64,000 nt of DNA from Branchinecta lynchi (lineage: Eukaryota; Arthropoda; Branchiopoda; Anostraca; Branchinectidae), in the NCBI GenBank assembly GCA_023053575.1, contig JAKZAP010000014.1, forward strand, positions 11,620,938 to 11,684,937, in the 5' to 3' direction. The position numbers were made by a program, and so were the translations under genes. How positions within the stretch are numbered: the first letter of the stretch is position 1; every line of letters begins with the position of its first letter. Shown here in pieces: positions 12,843 through 24,581 of this stretch. Under the pieces are notes generated by a model, which saw only the letters and a list, made by a program, of their open reading frames with translations, was not told where the DNA came from and searched no databases.

Positions 12843-12916
12843 ATAGATGACGCAAATGTTGTCTGTTGAAACTGCGCATCCTTGTGTTATATATTATGAG
12901 ACTTCCGACAGTGTTG
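12843..12916 (+). repeat. Fragment of the CACTGTCAGAAGTT MITE family
   Basis: gttgaaactgcgcatccttg...gagacttccgacagtgtt matches the right terminus of the intact element at 29054-29411. Related words occur at 12480-12510 and 12650-12670 (acaaaacagggatgcg). Confidence 0.5.
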
Positions 12917-13164
12917 ACATTCAGAATAATCGCAGATTTGCTGATTTGCTCGGTCACTTGGCTCAGTCGCCCTCTTTTTCCGGCACAATGCCTAGACAAT
13001 ACACTTCCGAATCTGTGCATTACAAGATCAAAGGACATCTGTCATTACAAGGGCTTTTCCAATCGTTTCACAAATCCTGCGTCTATGAGTAACCGCATGC
13101 TGCCTTTGATACGGTCGAATTAAACCGAATCCGTTTGTTGTTTTTTCGGACAATTTTTCTTAAC

Positions 13165-13293
13165 TCTTACTAGACATGATCTTTTCACGATGACATGACT
13201 GAAAAATATTGTGTTAAAAAAATACCATTGTTTTCCACGTGAAATTAGCGATTCTTAGCGAACTGAACGCCCCGTGGTTAAAAAGTGGGAAAA
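13165..13293 (+). repeat. Dispersed repeat S (CTTACTAGAAATGATC family)
   Basis: Runs from cttactagacatgatctttt to gtggttaaaaagtgggaa. Copies are at 41953-42151 (most complete), 34570-34735, 39688-39725 (fragment) and 18321-18440 (inverted). Function unknown. Confidence 0.5.
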
Positions 13294-13351
13294 CCGGCAA
13301 AAAAAAAAGAACTCCAAACAGAAGATGGACGTATCATGTTTCTAAGATGAA

Positions 13352-14070
13352 CAAGACCAAAGGTTTCGACGGGATCCAAAAAATTTAATATTTTTGATCC
13401 AGACGATCCAATCTTGCAGATTTCCGAGTCTTTGCATGACCGCTTAACATTTAGCTATTTATTCACAATCAACCACTTGAATATTTAAAAAAAAATTTGC
13501 CGTTTGGGAGTTTTTTGACAACTTACGGCCAAACAACTAATCAAATGAGAAAACCAGGTTCAGATTTGGATTCATCAATCATGTTTACTCCAACATCTCA
13601 TCTCTAATATACTTCCGACAAGGTCATTTTTTCATACCAAATTCCTCATATTTTAGCAGCATTCTCGGCGAGAGCAAAAAGAGCTAGTAATATTGAGACG
13701 AACCTTTCGATCCAAATCTCCGGGCTTTGGCAAATATTGCAAGCTTATCCGTCAAGGAGATAAAGTTCAAAACTCGATTCAGCGTGTCACCTTACCCCAA
13801 TACCGAATCTCTAATCGACTTCAGAAACAATTTTCAGCTTCAACCAAATTTCCAATTCGGGCCGAATTCGGGGTGAACCATTTGTCTGGCAAGAAAACCA
13901 AGTTCAGATATAGATTCATTGGGCCTCCTCACCCCTTAAACGACTATCTCATTAGCTAATGAAACATATTTTTACCCTTAATTCGAAATCCCTCTCCTCT
14001 GACTCTAAATATAGGGCTAAAAGACCCATCTGCGACCTCGACCTTGACAGTTGGACCCAACCAGCGGATG
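13352..14070 (-). mobile_element. GGATCCC element, inverted copy 4 (truncated)
   Basis: Begins with the reversed tail (aagaccaaaggtttcgac, gggatcc). Decayed modules follow (gccgaattcggggtgaacca near 13860) and the reversed leader up to gacccaacc at ~14055. The terminal palindrome of the leader is missing, so the copy is 5'-truncated. Confidence 0.6.
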
Positions 14071-14119
14071 ACCTTTTATCCTGTCTCCTGGCCGAAGATT
14101 AAATTTGTGTTATCTTATG

Positions 14120-14205
14120 TGTTTTATATTTGTTTTTATTTTTTTCTTTAATATCTTTATACTCCGCTTTCCAAAATGGTGGGTGAAAAATGAATTTCTT
14201 ACTTA
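14120..14205 (+). mobile_element. Non-LTR retrotransposon 3' end
   Basis: tatactccgctttccaaaat followed by ggtgggtgaaaaatgaa matches the 3' tail at 58160-58200 and, in reverse, those at 25400, 39270 and 63600. No coding sequence remains. Confidence 0.5.
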
Positions 14206-14367
14206 AATACTGTATTATGTGTTCAGTTTTCTGAAGTCTATACGTTATATTCATGATTATACACAAACGATCAAAAAGATAAGCCTATCATCACGGTTCC
14301 TAACACCTCCCTATCACGGTTCCTAACACTTATTGGAAGTGGAATGTTACGCGTCAACGTTATAATA

Positions 14368-14715
14368 GTTGCGTTTTTGCTGATACCATGGTATCTGATA
14401 CGGTTGCTCTGCAAAAACAACAATTGCCGAAATTCCGCTTTTCGAAGTCATCCCGAAAGAAAAACAGATTTTCAGTCCCATCACTAAGTGTCAAACTTCT
14501 TTCCCACTTTCTCAGATACCACGACCAGTTACAACGGTCGCACCATGGTATCTGGATATCTGTTACCACGATAACTGGCCAGAAACCACGATGACTGGCC
14601 AGATACCACGGTAAGTGCAAAAACGCCTTTTGACCGTAGTATGAGATACAATAATAACTGCAAAAACGACTTTAGACCGTGATATCAGATACCATGGTAT
14701 CTGCAAAAACGCAAC
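14368..14715. mobile_element. MITE with GTTGCGTTTTTGC / GATACCATGGTATC termini, copy 1
   Basis: Left end gttgcgtttttgctgatacc and right end ggtatctgcaaaaacgcaac are reverse complements with one mismatch. Each contains the palindrome gataccatggtatc. The interior repeats gataccacgataactggcc-like units in both senses. Other copies: 30404-30767, 56364-56786, and a fragment at 17944-18243. Confidence 0.75.
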
Positions 14716-15278
14716 GAATGGGTCCGGGAAAAGGCTTAAAACGCCAATTTGTTAAAGCAGAGACAAGTATTACGGAATTACAGTATTCAGTTAGTGTTGA
14801 ACATTGGCACATAAACACTAAATAGTGCGAAGTGTACTCTAAGCTTCTGAAACATCTGTCCCATTCTGGAATGTTTGGTATACGATCGGGATAAATGCAA
14901 TCGTTCACTCGAGTGTAAATCCGGACCGAGCGCGGCACTTATGGTCAATGACCTGAAACATAATGTCGGACACGGGTCCTGTGGCAGTAAATATTGTGGA
15001 GCGGGGACTGGGAGACAGGAAAATCTTCTTCGCGATATGAAATTTACATACTTCAGTGCTCATGCTGATTTAGAAAAGATTTTCTCGGTTGACATCCGGA
15101 GTGACCACGGTTGGTCTTTGGTTGGATATCAAATTACTCAGTTTTGGTGATTTTCACATAAAATCACCAAATGTTCCGATTTTTTTTTAGAACGGTGACT
15201 TTATACTGCGAGAAGTTCGATAACATTTGAATTTTTCGCAAAAAAAAACACTGGATCAGGTGCCCCTTTGGGGGGGGG

Positions 15279-15571
15279 GATGAAAAACTTATCTAAAAAT
15301 AGTACTATGAAGCAGTAAGAAAAAGTAGCATGCAGTACTAACGATGCTACTAAATGCTTCTACTTCAAGGCTACCGTGTTACTGCATACTACTATTAGCA
15401 AGACCGGATGCTACTATGGCAAGACAGGATGCAACTGGGTACTAGTACATAAGATTGTACCAGTCTGAGGCACATTAAATAATAGTATTCTTTGCTATTA
15501 CATAGTATTTTATTACATGCAACGTTTTCGTACTACTACCATACTACAACGCAGGCTACAAATTTTTCATG
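15279..15571. mobile_element. MITE with GATGAAAAA termini, copy 1
   Basis: Starts gatgaaaaacttatctaaaa and ends ggctacaaatttttcat. The interior (agtactatgaagcagtaaga, then gtagcatgcagtactaac) is about 90 percent identical by eye to 63015-63308. Short imperfect terminal inverted repeats. G-runs lie immediately on both sides (15270-15279, 15571-15579), so it may have inserted into a G-tract. Confidence 0.65.
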
Positions 15572-15737
15572 GGGGGGGGTCAGTGGGCCCCTAAGCTTAT
15601 AGATCTTCCTCCTCTTTGATAGCTTTTAGCCACCGAATAGGTTTCAAAACGCAAAGCAGTAACTTAGGATTGGGGCCCAAAAATGAACTTTGCCCCCTCC
15701 CCCAAGGCATACTGAGAAGCCACTGTCATAGACAGTA

Positions 15738-16024
15738 TGGTGGCGTTCCGCAAACTTAACAATTGTTAACAATCGTTAACTTTACTTCGGGGCGGAGCTA
15801 ACTGTAGCTTTAACGATCTTTAACTTTTCCCAGTTCCACAATTGTTAACTATTTTGTAACGATGCTCACCGACCATAGTTACAAAATAGTGAACAATCGT
15901 TAAGCTCTGGAACGGAAATTGTAGGTGAGCGGAGCTTAAATTTCGAAATCAGAAACGTGGACCGTAAAAAGTTAACAACTGCTAACAATTTTGTTAACGA
16001 TCCTAAAGTTCCGGAACGCAACCA
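15738..16024. mobile_element. MITE with GCGTTCCG termini
   Basis: Ends ggtggcgttccgcaaactta and cctaaagttccggaacgcaa are imperfect reverse complements. The interior is packed with aacaattgttaac palindromes. It abuts the CACTGTCAG foldback element that begins at 16025. Target duplication unclear. Confidence 0.55.
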
Positions 16025-16313
16025 CACTGTCAGAAGTTTCGTAACAGATAGCGTATAACACTTTCAAGAATAACACCTTTTCACTTAGAAATAAAGTGTT
16101 ATGACCAATTAGGTTTACACTATTTCGTGCCTAGATCTCCAACAACACCTCCGATTGGTAAAAATACTAACGGGAACGAAAGAAACATAACAGATAACAT
16201 CCCAAAGTGTTATCTGTTGAAACCGCGCATCCTTCTGTTGTCGCTATGTAACTTCTGACAGTGTAGTATTTTTACCTATTGAAGGTGTTGTTGGAGATCT
16301 AGGCACGAAATAG

Positions 16314-17479
16314 CAGAGATGTAGTCTTGAATCTTGGTCTTGGTCTTAAGACCAGTCTCAAGACCGATGTCGACAATCTTGGTCTTGGTCTTAAGACCAG
16401 TCGCAAATTCTTGGTCTTGGTGTTGTTCTTGCGCTTCCGGTTGCCAAGACCTAGCCTGGTCTTCAAGACCGAGGCTGGTCTTCAAGACCCTAATTACATC
16501 CGGATTAATTTCGAAACTTTTCAAAATGTTGCAAAGCAGGATAAGGTTAATAATGGATTGCATCATCAGGACACATTTTGGAGGTCAAGAGATTAGCGGA
16601 TCAAATTATTTAGGGGCTATTCATAGCGATCGTTGCTATATAAGCAAATGTTCGAGGCGAGTTTCTTCAGTAACACAATAATGGCTACCAAGGAACCTTC
16701 ATTGGTGAAGTATGCGTTTACCAACTTTCAGCTTTGTGAAAAAACTCGGAAGTGGTCCGCTGTTTGTAAGTTCTGCAACGAAAAGAGCACTGACAGTAAA
16801 GGGGTTTCTTCTACTTTTGTAAGGTAAGCATGCAGTATGTACAGTTATTGCTGAGAACCAATGAGAACCGAGTCCTTCCGAAAATTTGTCGCCGATATGG
16901 ATCCGAAGCTTTGTTTGCCTGCACGCAGTACGATATCAGGTACCAGAATTCCGGAGCTACGCACGAAAAAGGAAGTGGCGGTGAAGAATTTCCTGGCACA
17001 AGCAAAATTCGTATCAACCTGACTTTTCGCGCCTAAATCCCCTATACGAGAAGGTTTTCTGCGTTCCAGCAACTTCAGCACCAGTGGAGCGAGTGTTCAG
17101 CCACAGTGGACTATTTATGAGACCGCATAGAGCGAGGATGTCCCAGAAATTATTGGCAGCATTGGTTTATTTAAAATGCAACAGAGAAATTGGCATATGA
17201 TTATATAAATTTTATGTGCGTTTTCATTGACAGAAATATAATCAGCTTACTTTTCATTAATTTCCCGTAGTTAGGCTAGAAAAGTAATTCCTCACTCAAT
17301 CTAGTAAACTAGACTTTCTTGGTCTCGGTCTTGGTGTTGATCTTGGTTTTAAGACCAGAGCTGAATTCTTGGTCTTGGTCTCGATACCAGGGCCAAAATC
17401 TTGGTCTTGGTCTTAATTCCGGTGCGAAAATCTTGGTCTTGGCCTTGGTCTTGACGTTTTGGTCTTGTCGACATCACTG
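16314..17479 (+). mobile_element. hAT transposon, internally deleted, 8 bp target duplication
   Basis: A perfect 8 bp duplication cgaaatag flanks it (16306-16313, 17480-17487). The ends cagagatgtagtc and (reversed) cagtgatgtcgac share the CAGNGATGT hAT terminus. Subterminal regions are dense in cttggtcttggtcttaagac in both senses, a typical transposase-binding layout. It encodes remnants of both ends of a hAT transposase (separate entry) but lacks the catalytic middle. It sits inside a foldback MITE, so it is the younger insertion. Confidence 0.9.
16681..17200 (+). pseudogene. hAT transposase remnant: BED finger and C-terminal dimerisation region
   Basis: The N-terminal piece starts at ATG 16681 (MATKEPSLVKYAFTNFQLCE, then KTRKWSAVCKFCNEKSTDSK). 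It has W and C-x2-C of a BED-type zinc finger and stops at AG/gtaagc (16826), a plausible splice donor. The C-terminal piece, frame 17054-17200, reads VFCVPATSAPVERVFSHSGL then RPHRARMSQKLLAALVYLK. P-A-T-S-x-P-V-E-R-x-F-S is the signature of the hAT C-terminal dimerisation domain. The RNase H-like core that would cut DNA is missing. In hAT elements this protein would excise and reinsert the element; this copy cannot. Confidence 0.85.
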
Positions 17480-17943
17480 CGAAATAGTATAAGCTTAATT
17501 GGTCATAACACTTTATTTCTAAGTGAAAAGGTGTTATTCTTGAAAGTGTTATGCGCAATCTGCTGTGCAACTTCTGACAGTGCAGTATAGCTCCGACTTG
17601 CAGGCCTTTTTTGTTGGGCAAAACAACTTTTTTTTTTTTGAATAAACTGGGACCGCCGAGGCTTGACATATTTAATGCTCATTAACTTTCTCTGGAGGCT
17701 TTTGTACAGTTGCGTTCTGAGTAAACTGGGGTAATCCAGACGTATTCCAGGCTTATTAGCTTTTACTTGCTGTCTCTTTTATACACATCTGTTGCTTTTT
17801 TGTTTGCCGGTCTCCTTGTTTGTTGTTCGCACAGCTGCCGTCCACACAAAACCACCTACAACCGCTTGCTTACGAGAAAGCCAATTGAGTATTTCCAGGA
17901 CAGATTCCTGTCCTAGAGCCAGCAGGACCCGACTCCATTATCA

Positions 17944-18243
17944 TTAGTTGCGTATTTGCAGATAGCCTACCATGGCATCTAATACCAAGGTTTACGGTTA
18001 ATGAGTATCTGGCCAGTTAAGGTGTTGTTGTTCAGATACGATGGTCCCAACCGCGGTAACTGACCGGGGTGTCTGAACAAGCCGTCTCACTTTCATCATC
18101 ACGAACACAAGAGGCAAGGTTTGTGTCAAACTTGGTGGGAAAGAAGTTTGAGTGGGTGTGATGTAGGTATTTCTTTTGCAGTGACTTCTAAAAGTGCGAA
18201 TCGGCAATTTTCGTTTTGAAGCAACCGTAGTATCAGATGTAAC
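17944..18243. mobile_element. Fragment of the GATACCATGGTATC MITE
   Basis: Left end attagttgcgtatttgcaga followed by taccatggcatct. The interior has ctggccagttaagg and the right side gcaaccgtagtatcagat. Decayed relative of 14368-14715; the right terminus is lost. Confidence 0.5.
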
Positions 18244-18320
18244 TGGAGAGGACTTGACCTTGTGTGTCAAATGATACATTTCCCAACAAATTCTATATTC
18301 CTTTACCTTGGCTTTTCCTA

Positions 18321-18440
18321 CTTTCTAACCATCGTGCACACAGTGTTCAAATATTTTGCGTTGTATCGTCGATTCAGAAGGACAGGTGTCGAGACTACAA
18401 GTGCTACCAAGAAAATCGCTTATTCCGCGGGGCATTTGGA
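18321..18440 (-). repeat. Dispersed repeat S, inverted copy
   Basis: gttcaaatattttgcgttgt and gctaccaagaaaatcgctta match the reverse complement of 42030-42150. Diverged. Confidence 0.45.
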
Positions 18441-19335
18441 CCATTTTATTGTGAAATTTTGCAGTTCTACTAAGAGTTATGCTCCATGGATACATTTTTG
18501 ATGTGTTGATATATTTATTTATAAAATGAAAAAGCAAGCGGCGAATCGCCGTATTGCCAACATGTCGACGGCTCTAAACGGCCAGCTGAGGAACTCAAAA
18601 AAGAAAAAAAAACGCTTCTCGAAAGAAGAAAGTTACGTCCCTTAAAAAATGACTTCTTTCAACCCTCCAATTCTTGTTACATTTACCAAAATTCATTTGC
18701 CCAGTGGCTGGAGAAAATTGGTAGCATAAGGATTTGGAAGTCGCGGATGATCATAAGAGAAGTTTAGTTTGGTTCGATAACTCGCATTCCCACTGCCTTT
18801 TCAACTACGAACAATGCATCTTTTCTTTTTACCCTTTGGACTCCTTATCATGTGAAACACACCCGACGAAAACTTCACTCTCTTTCTTTCTCTTCCTAGA
18901 TTGCCCGTTATCATCGCCAGGGGAACTAATACCTAAACTCGGAAAGGGAGGCCATCATATGATATTCAGAAGTGCCTCACCAGCCGGCACTTGCCCGTAT
19001 CTTCGGACTATTATCACGATGGAGGTTCATTAGGACGTTCATCTCCTGTCCCCTAGTAATTCTCCTCCTGCCAATCATTTGGCTATATCAGTAACACGAC
19101 CTCTCTCAAGCTATTATACTGTGGGACCAAGGAGTCATTTTTAATTTCATCGCCCAAGGGGATGACGCCACGTGAGTGACAGAGTACAGCGGTTGGGAGA
19201 TTGGCCCGAACATTCGTAACTAATGAACGGTAGAAGAACAAATAATGAAGTATCGTTTTCGTTCTTATGAAGTTGACGGTGGGGGAAGGGGATTTGACAT
19301 GAGTACCGAGTTGCTCATTTGTTTTACAATCGTTT
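18441..19335. other. No gene recognised
   Basis: Ordinary intergenic sequence. Short open frames, including 18734-19033, have no family signature or clear splice context. Confidence 0.5.
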
Positions 19336-20200
19336 TTATGGCACTTGCCCTTCATCGCAGTTTCTGTCCGTTCTTCGGTCTGTCAGTTCGGGTTTTGCTA
19401 GTTCAGGCACTTCCACATAAGCTAGGACGACGAACCTTGGCAGGCGTATCAGGGACCCGATAAGATTAAGTTGGAAATAGTCACTTCCCCGATCCGAGCA
19501 TCGGGGGGGGGGGGGAGGGGGCTGGAGGAAGGGGGAAACCCGGAATCCTGTGGTATTTACAACTCTCAAATGGTTGGTCCGATCTTAACGAAACTGGATA
19601 TTTGGAAAGACCTCATGTTTCAGACGACCAACGTAAAATCTGGACCGGATCCGGTGACTTCGGGGGGAGTTGAAAGGGAGAACCAGAAATCTTGGGAAAC
19701 GCTTAGAGTGGAGGGATCGGGGTGAGACTTGGTGGAAATAGCAAGCACAAGTCCTAGGTACATCATAGAAATAAATGAACCGAGTTCGGAAACCATGTGG
19801 GGAGTGGGGGAGGGGAGGTCCAGAATTCTGATTATCCCGCGAGTTCGGCACTTCCTGATGTACTAGGACGATGAAACTGGGCTGGCATATCAGGGACTCC
19901 AATAAACTGACTTGAGAATAGTCTTTTGCCTGATCTGACTATCGTGGGGGGAGTGGAGGGCTGGGGAATCCGGAATCTTGTGGCACTCACAACTTTTGAA
20001 CGGGAATTTGGTGTGAAGAACAATATAATCGCTATATACGTTCTCGACTGAACCAGATCATATCGGGGCTCTTTGGGGGAGTCGGAGGGGTTTTCTCGGA
20101 ATTCCGGTGATCGCAAGTTACGATACTGCCATGTGTGCTAAGAACGATGAAACTTGGCAGGCATTAGTAGCCCGACCAAATAGGATTAGGGACCTGACAC
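19336..20200 (-). repeat. Degraded satellite-family block, inverted
   Basis: Begins tatggcacttgcccttc, the reverse of the 3' end of the satellite element at 49335-49363. Then come reversed gacagac repeats and diverged units (ctggaccggatccggtgact, gagtggagggatcggggtga) matching the ~281 bp unit at 47.5-49.2 kb. G-rich where the satellite is C-rich. The block is cut at 20200 by a hAT-like insertion and resumes at 22173. The long open frames here (for example 19585-19902 -) are repeat translations. Confidence 0.65.
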
Positions 20201-22164
20201 CAGGGACGTCCCGAGCTGGGGGCAGGGGGGGGTTTGTAGCGCCCCCCCCCCCCCCCCTTAGGTTTGTGGCATTCGGTAAAAAACACGCATCGCGGCGAAG
20301 CCGTGACCTTTTCATAGAATTGTTTGTCCCCGCATTTCCAAATTCGGTGATTTAACTTGTTTATTGGTTCCCTTTCTTTATCGAATTTGCTAATTCATCC
20401 AACTTTGATTCCCTCGGCATCGATTTCTTCGCATTCGGTCCGTGTCTTCGTAAATTTGGTGATTTAACCTGTTTATTTGATCTTATTCGTTAGCGAATTC
20501 GGTAACTCACCGGACTTGTCTCAAGTCCGTATCTGTTGTAGCGAGTTCGGTCAGCCTATTTCACAATTCGGTCATTAATCAGATTCATTTGGTTCTGATT
20601 CCTGACCGGTTTCGATAACTCATCCAAGTTTTGTTCAAACCGTATCGATTTCGCCGCATTCGGTCCGTCCCTGCTTAAACTCGGTGATTTGACGTTTTTA
20701 TTTGGTCTCGTTCTTTTACTGAATCTGGTAATTCGGTCGCATTCAGTTTTGGTTCAGATTCGTTACCGGATTTTTTTTTTAGTCGGTTTCAATTACTAGA
20801 CTTGCCGAATTCGTTTGTTTTAGGTGGTTCAGACAAGAGATTTATTCCATTGCGAAATTCGGTTGTTATGCCTCTCTCGATCAGTTCCTTATTTGTTTAG
20901 TTAGTTTTTCGGTATATTACGAATTCGTTATTTGCTTCAACCCACTGAGTTCGGTAATTGGCATTTATTTAGCTCTCGTTCTTTACCATTTACGGTAGCT
21001 TCAGCTGGTTGCTGTTCATTTGTTTACTTCTTAGAATTGCACTACTTCAGGAATAGGCACGTCTCTTGGCGTGAAAAATAGCCTACTTTTGTTTGATGTA
21101 AAGTCCAAATACAACGTACTTTCTATCTACTTTACCCTGGATCGCCCCTTTCTTGTCGCCAGACAGCTCTGGGTTTAAAGTGGAATTCACACAGAGGGCG
21201 TCTAAAAATCGCCAGGCAAAAATATGCCCTGCGACGTCCAGGATGAATGTGCAAGGTGTGTCAGACGGAGAGCGAATACGCGCGAATTTTATTTCCAGAA
21301 ATATGAATAGAAAAAAGTGAAGAGGTGTATAGAGCCTAGAGGAGGAGCTTGCTCTGCTACAGTGAAGCCCAAATCCATACAACCTGTCTACAGCTGGCAT
21401 CTGGGCACAACCTACAAATGAAGGGCAAGAGCTTCTGCTGACTATACTGCTGTGCTGTCCTACTTGTCTCTACCGTACCTTCTTCTCCGATTCCGTGGTT
21501 AATTTCTTTCCAGGCACCTTCCCCAATTCCGTTGTCTTTGTTCTCATTGATACCAGTATCGTAGATTACTGGATAACTTGAATTAGGCTAATTAGCTGTT
21601 CCGCATCCATCTCAAATTATTTGCCAGGCGTTGCATTTTTTTTCGGCTCGGAGCCGAAGCCCGACGAAATTTTTTTTTTTTACCAAACGATGCGTTTTTT
21701 TAACGCCTGGCGTGACGAATATCGCCAGGCGTGAAGAAATTCCCTCTCTGTGTGAATTGGGCGTAATAGGTAATCTTGGGATCGCAAAAAGGCACTTTTA
21801 TCATCAGTGTTTCCACAAAATTTCTCCTCGTTGCATTTCGTAGTCTTCACTAGTTAGACAGAGGGTGCGGCATTTAGTTGGCGTTTTAGGCTTGGAATTT
21901 TGAGGGGCTTAAACCATGTTAAACGCTAGAATTTGAATGGGAAGTAGTTATACAAATAGGAAGAAAAAAAAAACAGAAGCGGAAAAGAGTGAAAAAGCGC
22001 CAATTTGTCTCTTTAGACTTGTTTGTATATTGTAGCTTCTTGAAGGCAACTAGCTATGTTTTTAGATTTTGTTTTAAAATAAATTCAGTAATAATCAAAT
22101 ACCGATTCGGCGAGTTTTACCTGGTTCGTCCCCCCCCCCCATGAAGGGGCTCGGGACGCCCCAG
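20201..22164. mobile_element. hAT-like non-autonomous element (~2 kb)
   Basis: Left end cagggacgtcccgagc; right end gctcgggacgccccag. Flanking 8 bp: cctgacac (20193-20200) and tctgacac (22165-22172), 7 of 8 identical. Next to the ends are a C-run (20240-20257) and another C-run (22131-22140). The interior 20330-21000 repeats ttcggtaa/ttcggtgattt units; 21860-21960 carries the acgctagaatttgaatg word shared with the other CAGGG elements. A small hairpin cluster (gcctggcgtgacgaatatcg, 21700-21735) is also present. No transposase. Confidence 0.7.
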
Positions 22165-22172
22165 TCTGACAC

Positions 22173-22960
22173 AATGCTCTAGGGAAACTTCCGTTCCTGG
22201 ATCCGACCATTTTGGGGAGTTAAGGGAAGGGGAGTCCGGAAATACTGACCTCCGTAGTTTGCGAACGGGTGGTCCAGTTGGAGTGAAACTTTATGGGTCA
22301 TCGGAACTAATGACCTGGATATGGAAAACCTGTCCCCGAACCACAAGCGGCAACAGCTGGGGGAGTTGGAAGGGGGGAGGGTCTGGAAACTTTTTGACAT
22401 GCACAAAAACCAAACGAAATGGCCTAATGGGATGCAAGTTGGACAGTACCGAGTTTATGCGGCCTAGTTTGTTATTTGGCGTTCGGACAGGATGCGGCCA
22501 CAGTGGGAGGAGTTGGAGGGGGCTCGCATAGGGGTCAAACGAGTTTCGTGATTTGAATGAAAACTTGGAAAGTAGAGAGACCATCTGCCCTAGATGACGC
22601 ATTTTAGGATTCGGACCTGATCCGAGCACGATGGGGGGAGGGGGCGATATTTCCCGAAGACTCGCATGAAACTTGAAGCCAGTAAGAGAAGATGCTTTGG
22701 ATATTCTGTTTATGTGGCTGAACAAGATAATTTGGCCGTGGTAGGGGGAGTTTGAGGGGGACAGATATGGAAATAGTTTGGCACTCGTGGGATCAAACTA
22801 GTGTGATGAAAGATTTGCCCTAGAAGATCGGAGACGATGCCAGAAGTGCTCAGACTTGCTTCAAATTAGATATCCTGTTTCTAGGTCCGATCCTAGGGGG
22901 GTTGAAGGGGGTATCTTGTGACGTTCTCATCTGCTTTCTTGTACCATCTACTCGTAACAT
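22173..22960 (-). repeat. Degraded satellite-family block, continuation
   Basis: Four or five diverged, G-rich units (gggggagttggaagggggg, gggggagggggcgatat, gggggagtttgaggggg) spaced roughly 130-150 bp. They look like reversed satellite sequence. The 144-codon minus-strand open frame at 22291-22725 is a by-product of this composition. Confidence 0.55.
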
Positions 22961-23530
22961 GTCCGTAGTTCTTGTTGAATTGTATTTTCCGACTGGAGAA
23001 ATAGTTCACCCGAAATACAGCTATTGGTCAAAGTAAACGACTTGTATAAAGTGTTTTAGAGATGGTGTATAGAGGTAAACTTACGTGCTGTCAATACCTG
23101 AACTTGATTTTCTCAGCTGATTAGCAGTTTTTTCTGTAATTTGTCAGAAGGATAGGCTATCATTTGTACGGTATCATTTATACCAGTACGGTAGCATTTG
23201 TCTTGAATTTTCGAGCGGGGGATGCGGATATCTGACAGACCCGACCGGGTCAGACCTACCGGAAATCTACCAGATCCGACTGTCTGGAACAAGAAGTCCA
23301 AGAAATGCTAAATGTGTGAGATATCATCGAAACCTTTGGTCCAAGCATTGATCATGTTACTTTTTGTCACCTATCCTTCCTCTACTGTTGTCACATTGTT
23401 AATTTAATCCTTTGATGCGTTGTTTTAAATCCGTATGTTGCTAGGCAACGAGAGAGTCTATTGGACCTTGCAGATCACGCCAAGAACTTCTTCAACTATC
23501 GATCATGGTCATGCACTCTCAGTCCGAGAT
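22961..23530. other. No gene recognised
   Basis: Contains weak remnants of a GGATCCC element (attttccgactggagaaata near 22984; gatatcatcgaaacctttgg near 23320) but no definable copy. Confidence 0.4.
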
Positions 23531-23539
23531 TTTTCTCTT

Positions 23540-24520
23540 GACTTGACGAGTAAACCCTAATTCGGTAAAGTTTTGGGCCGGAGGCCCAAAATTTCACTAG
23601 AATTGTTCAGTTTTTTTTTTTGTTATACCAGAACTATTCAGTATATTTAGGGGGATTCAGTAGTTATACAGAATCCCAAATAGGCTACTGGCATAAATCT
23701 ATTCGGTATAATGATCGGGACTCGGTAAAATTGACAGGATTCGGTAGTTATCACGAATTGGGTGAGCGAGTTTACTGAAAATATTTGGTAATTTGTACAT
23801 AATCTCGAATAGGCTATTGTTCCAAAATTATTCGGTATCGTGATTGGGATTTGGCTTAATTATTCGGTATATATTTACCACGAATTCTAGAGTTCTAGTT
23901 TCGACGAAATTATACCAAATACGAATATTATTCGGTATAAATTTTCGATACCGTAACTATTCGGTATAATAACTGGGATTCAGTAGTTATACAGAGTACT
24001 TAATAGGCTGTCGGTCTAAACCTATTCGGTATTATAACTGTGATTCAGTAATTTATTCGGTAGAATTGCCACAATTCGGTAGTCACCACGAAATTCGAAG
24101 AGGCCGAGTGAAGCACTGGTTGCAGACAAAAGGACTGATCTATGATTTCATCGATAGTCATTTCTTTTACTCTGGATCCCAAAAAGATGCTCTAATAAAC
24201 ATTGTTTCGAAAATGCCGCCTTTGGCGCTTTTTGTGATATTCTCTATTTTATGGAAGGGCGCGTCATTTAATTGAAGTTTTAAGCTAGTTTTAGGACTGT
24301 GATTTGGGAAACATTAAAAGCTAGAATCTTCATGGAAAAAGTTTCGTTTGGCAGGAATAAACGACTTAACAAAAATCTTGCCTGCGGCTCTCACTTTATT
24401 ATATCATGGGTAGTACTGACAGTAGCAGTTAAATTGAAACCTATAGGAAAAAACAGAAACAGGATTTAGACTAATACTTATGGGGTAGCTGGAGGAAAAA
24501 AAATCTAAGTATTGACAAGC
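23540..24520 (+). mobile_element. TTCGGTA-rich element fragment
   Basis: Repeated words attcggtataat and gggattcagtagttataca (23550-24110), then a unique part (ggaagggcgcgtcatttaat, aaacattaaaagctagaatc). The whole is the inverted relative of 26830-28160. Terminal CAGGGGCG repeats are not visible, so the ends are lost. Confidence 0.6.
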
Positions 24521-24581
24521 GGTAGTGCAGAAGGGCTTGACGGTGAAACTTGTTTTCATAGTTTTGATTCTGTGAAATAAG

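Larger units (their letters stand above)
16025..17582. mobile_element. Foldback MITE (CACTGTCAGAAGTT) split by a hAT insertion
   Basis: Left end cactgtcagaagtttcgtaa; right end gcaacttctgacagtg. Without the hAT at 16314-17479 the two arms (16025-16172, and 16262-16313 plus 17488-17582) pair almost throughout: aacactttcaagaataacac opposite gtgttattcttgaaagtgtt, and ggagatctaggcacgaaa opposite tttcgtgcctagatctcc. The centre (16173-16261) holds another piece of the same family (tgttatctgttgaaaccgcg). Confidence 0.7.

Noticed and set aside
16314..17479. Considered as an intact hAT gene
   Set aside because: Only the BED finger and C-terminal region are present; the catalytic core is missing and the middle frames are closed.
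22291..22725. 144-codon minus-strand open frame
   Set aside because: Lies entirely in G-rich satellite-like repeats; the peptide is a repeat translation.
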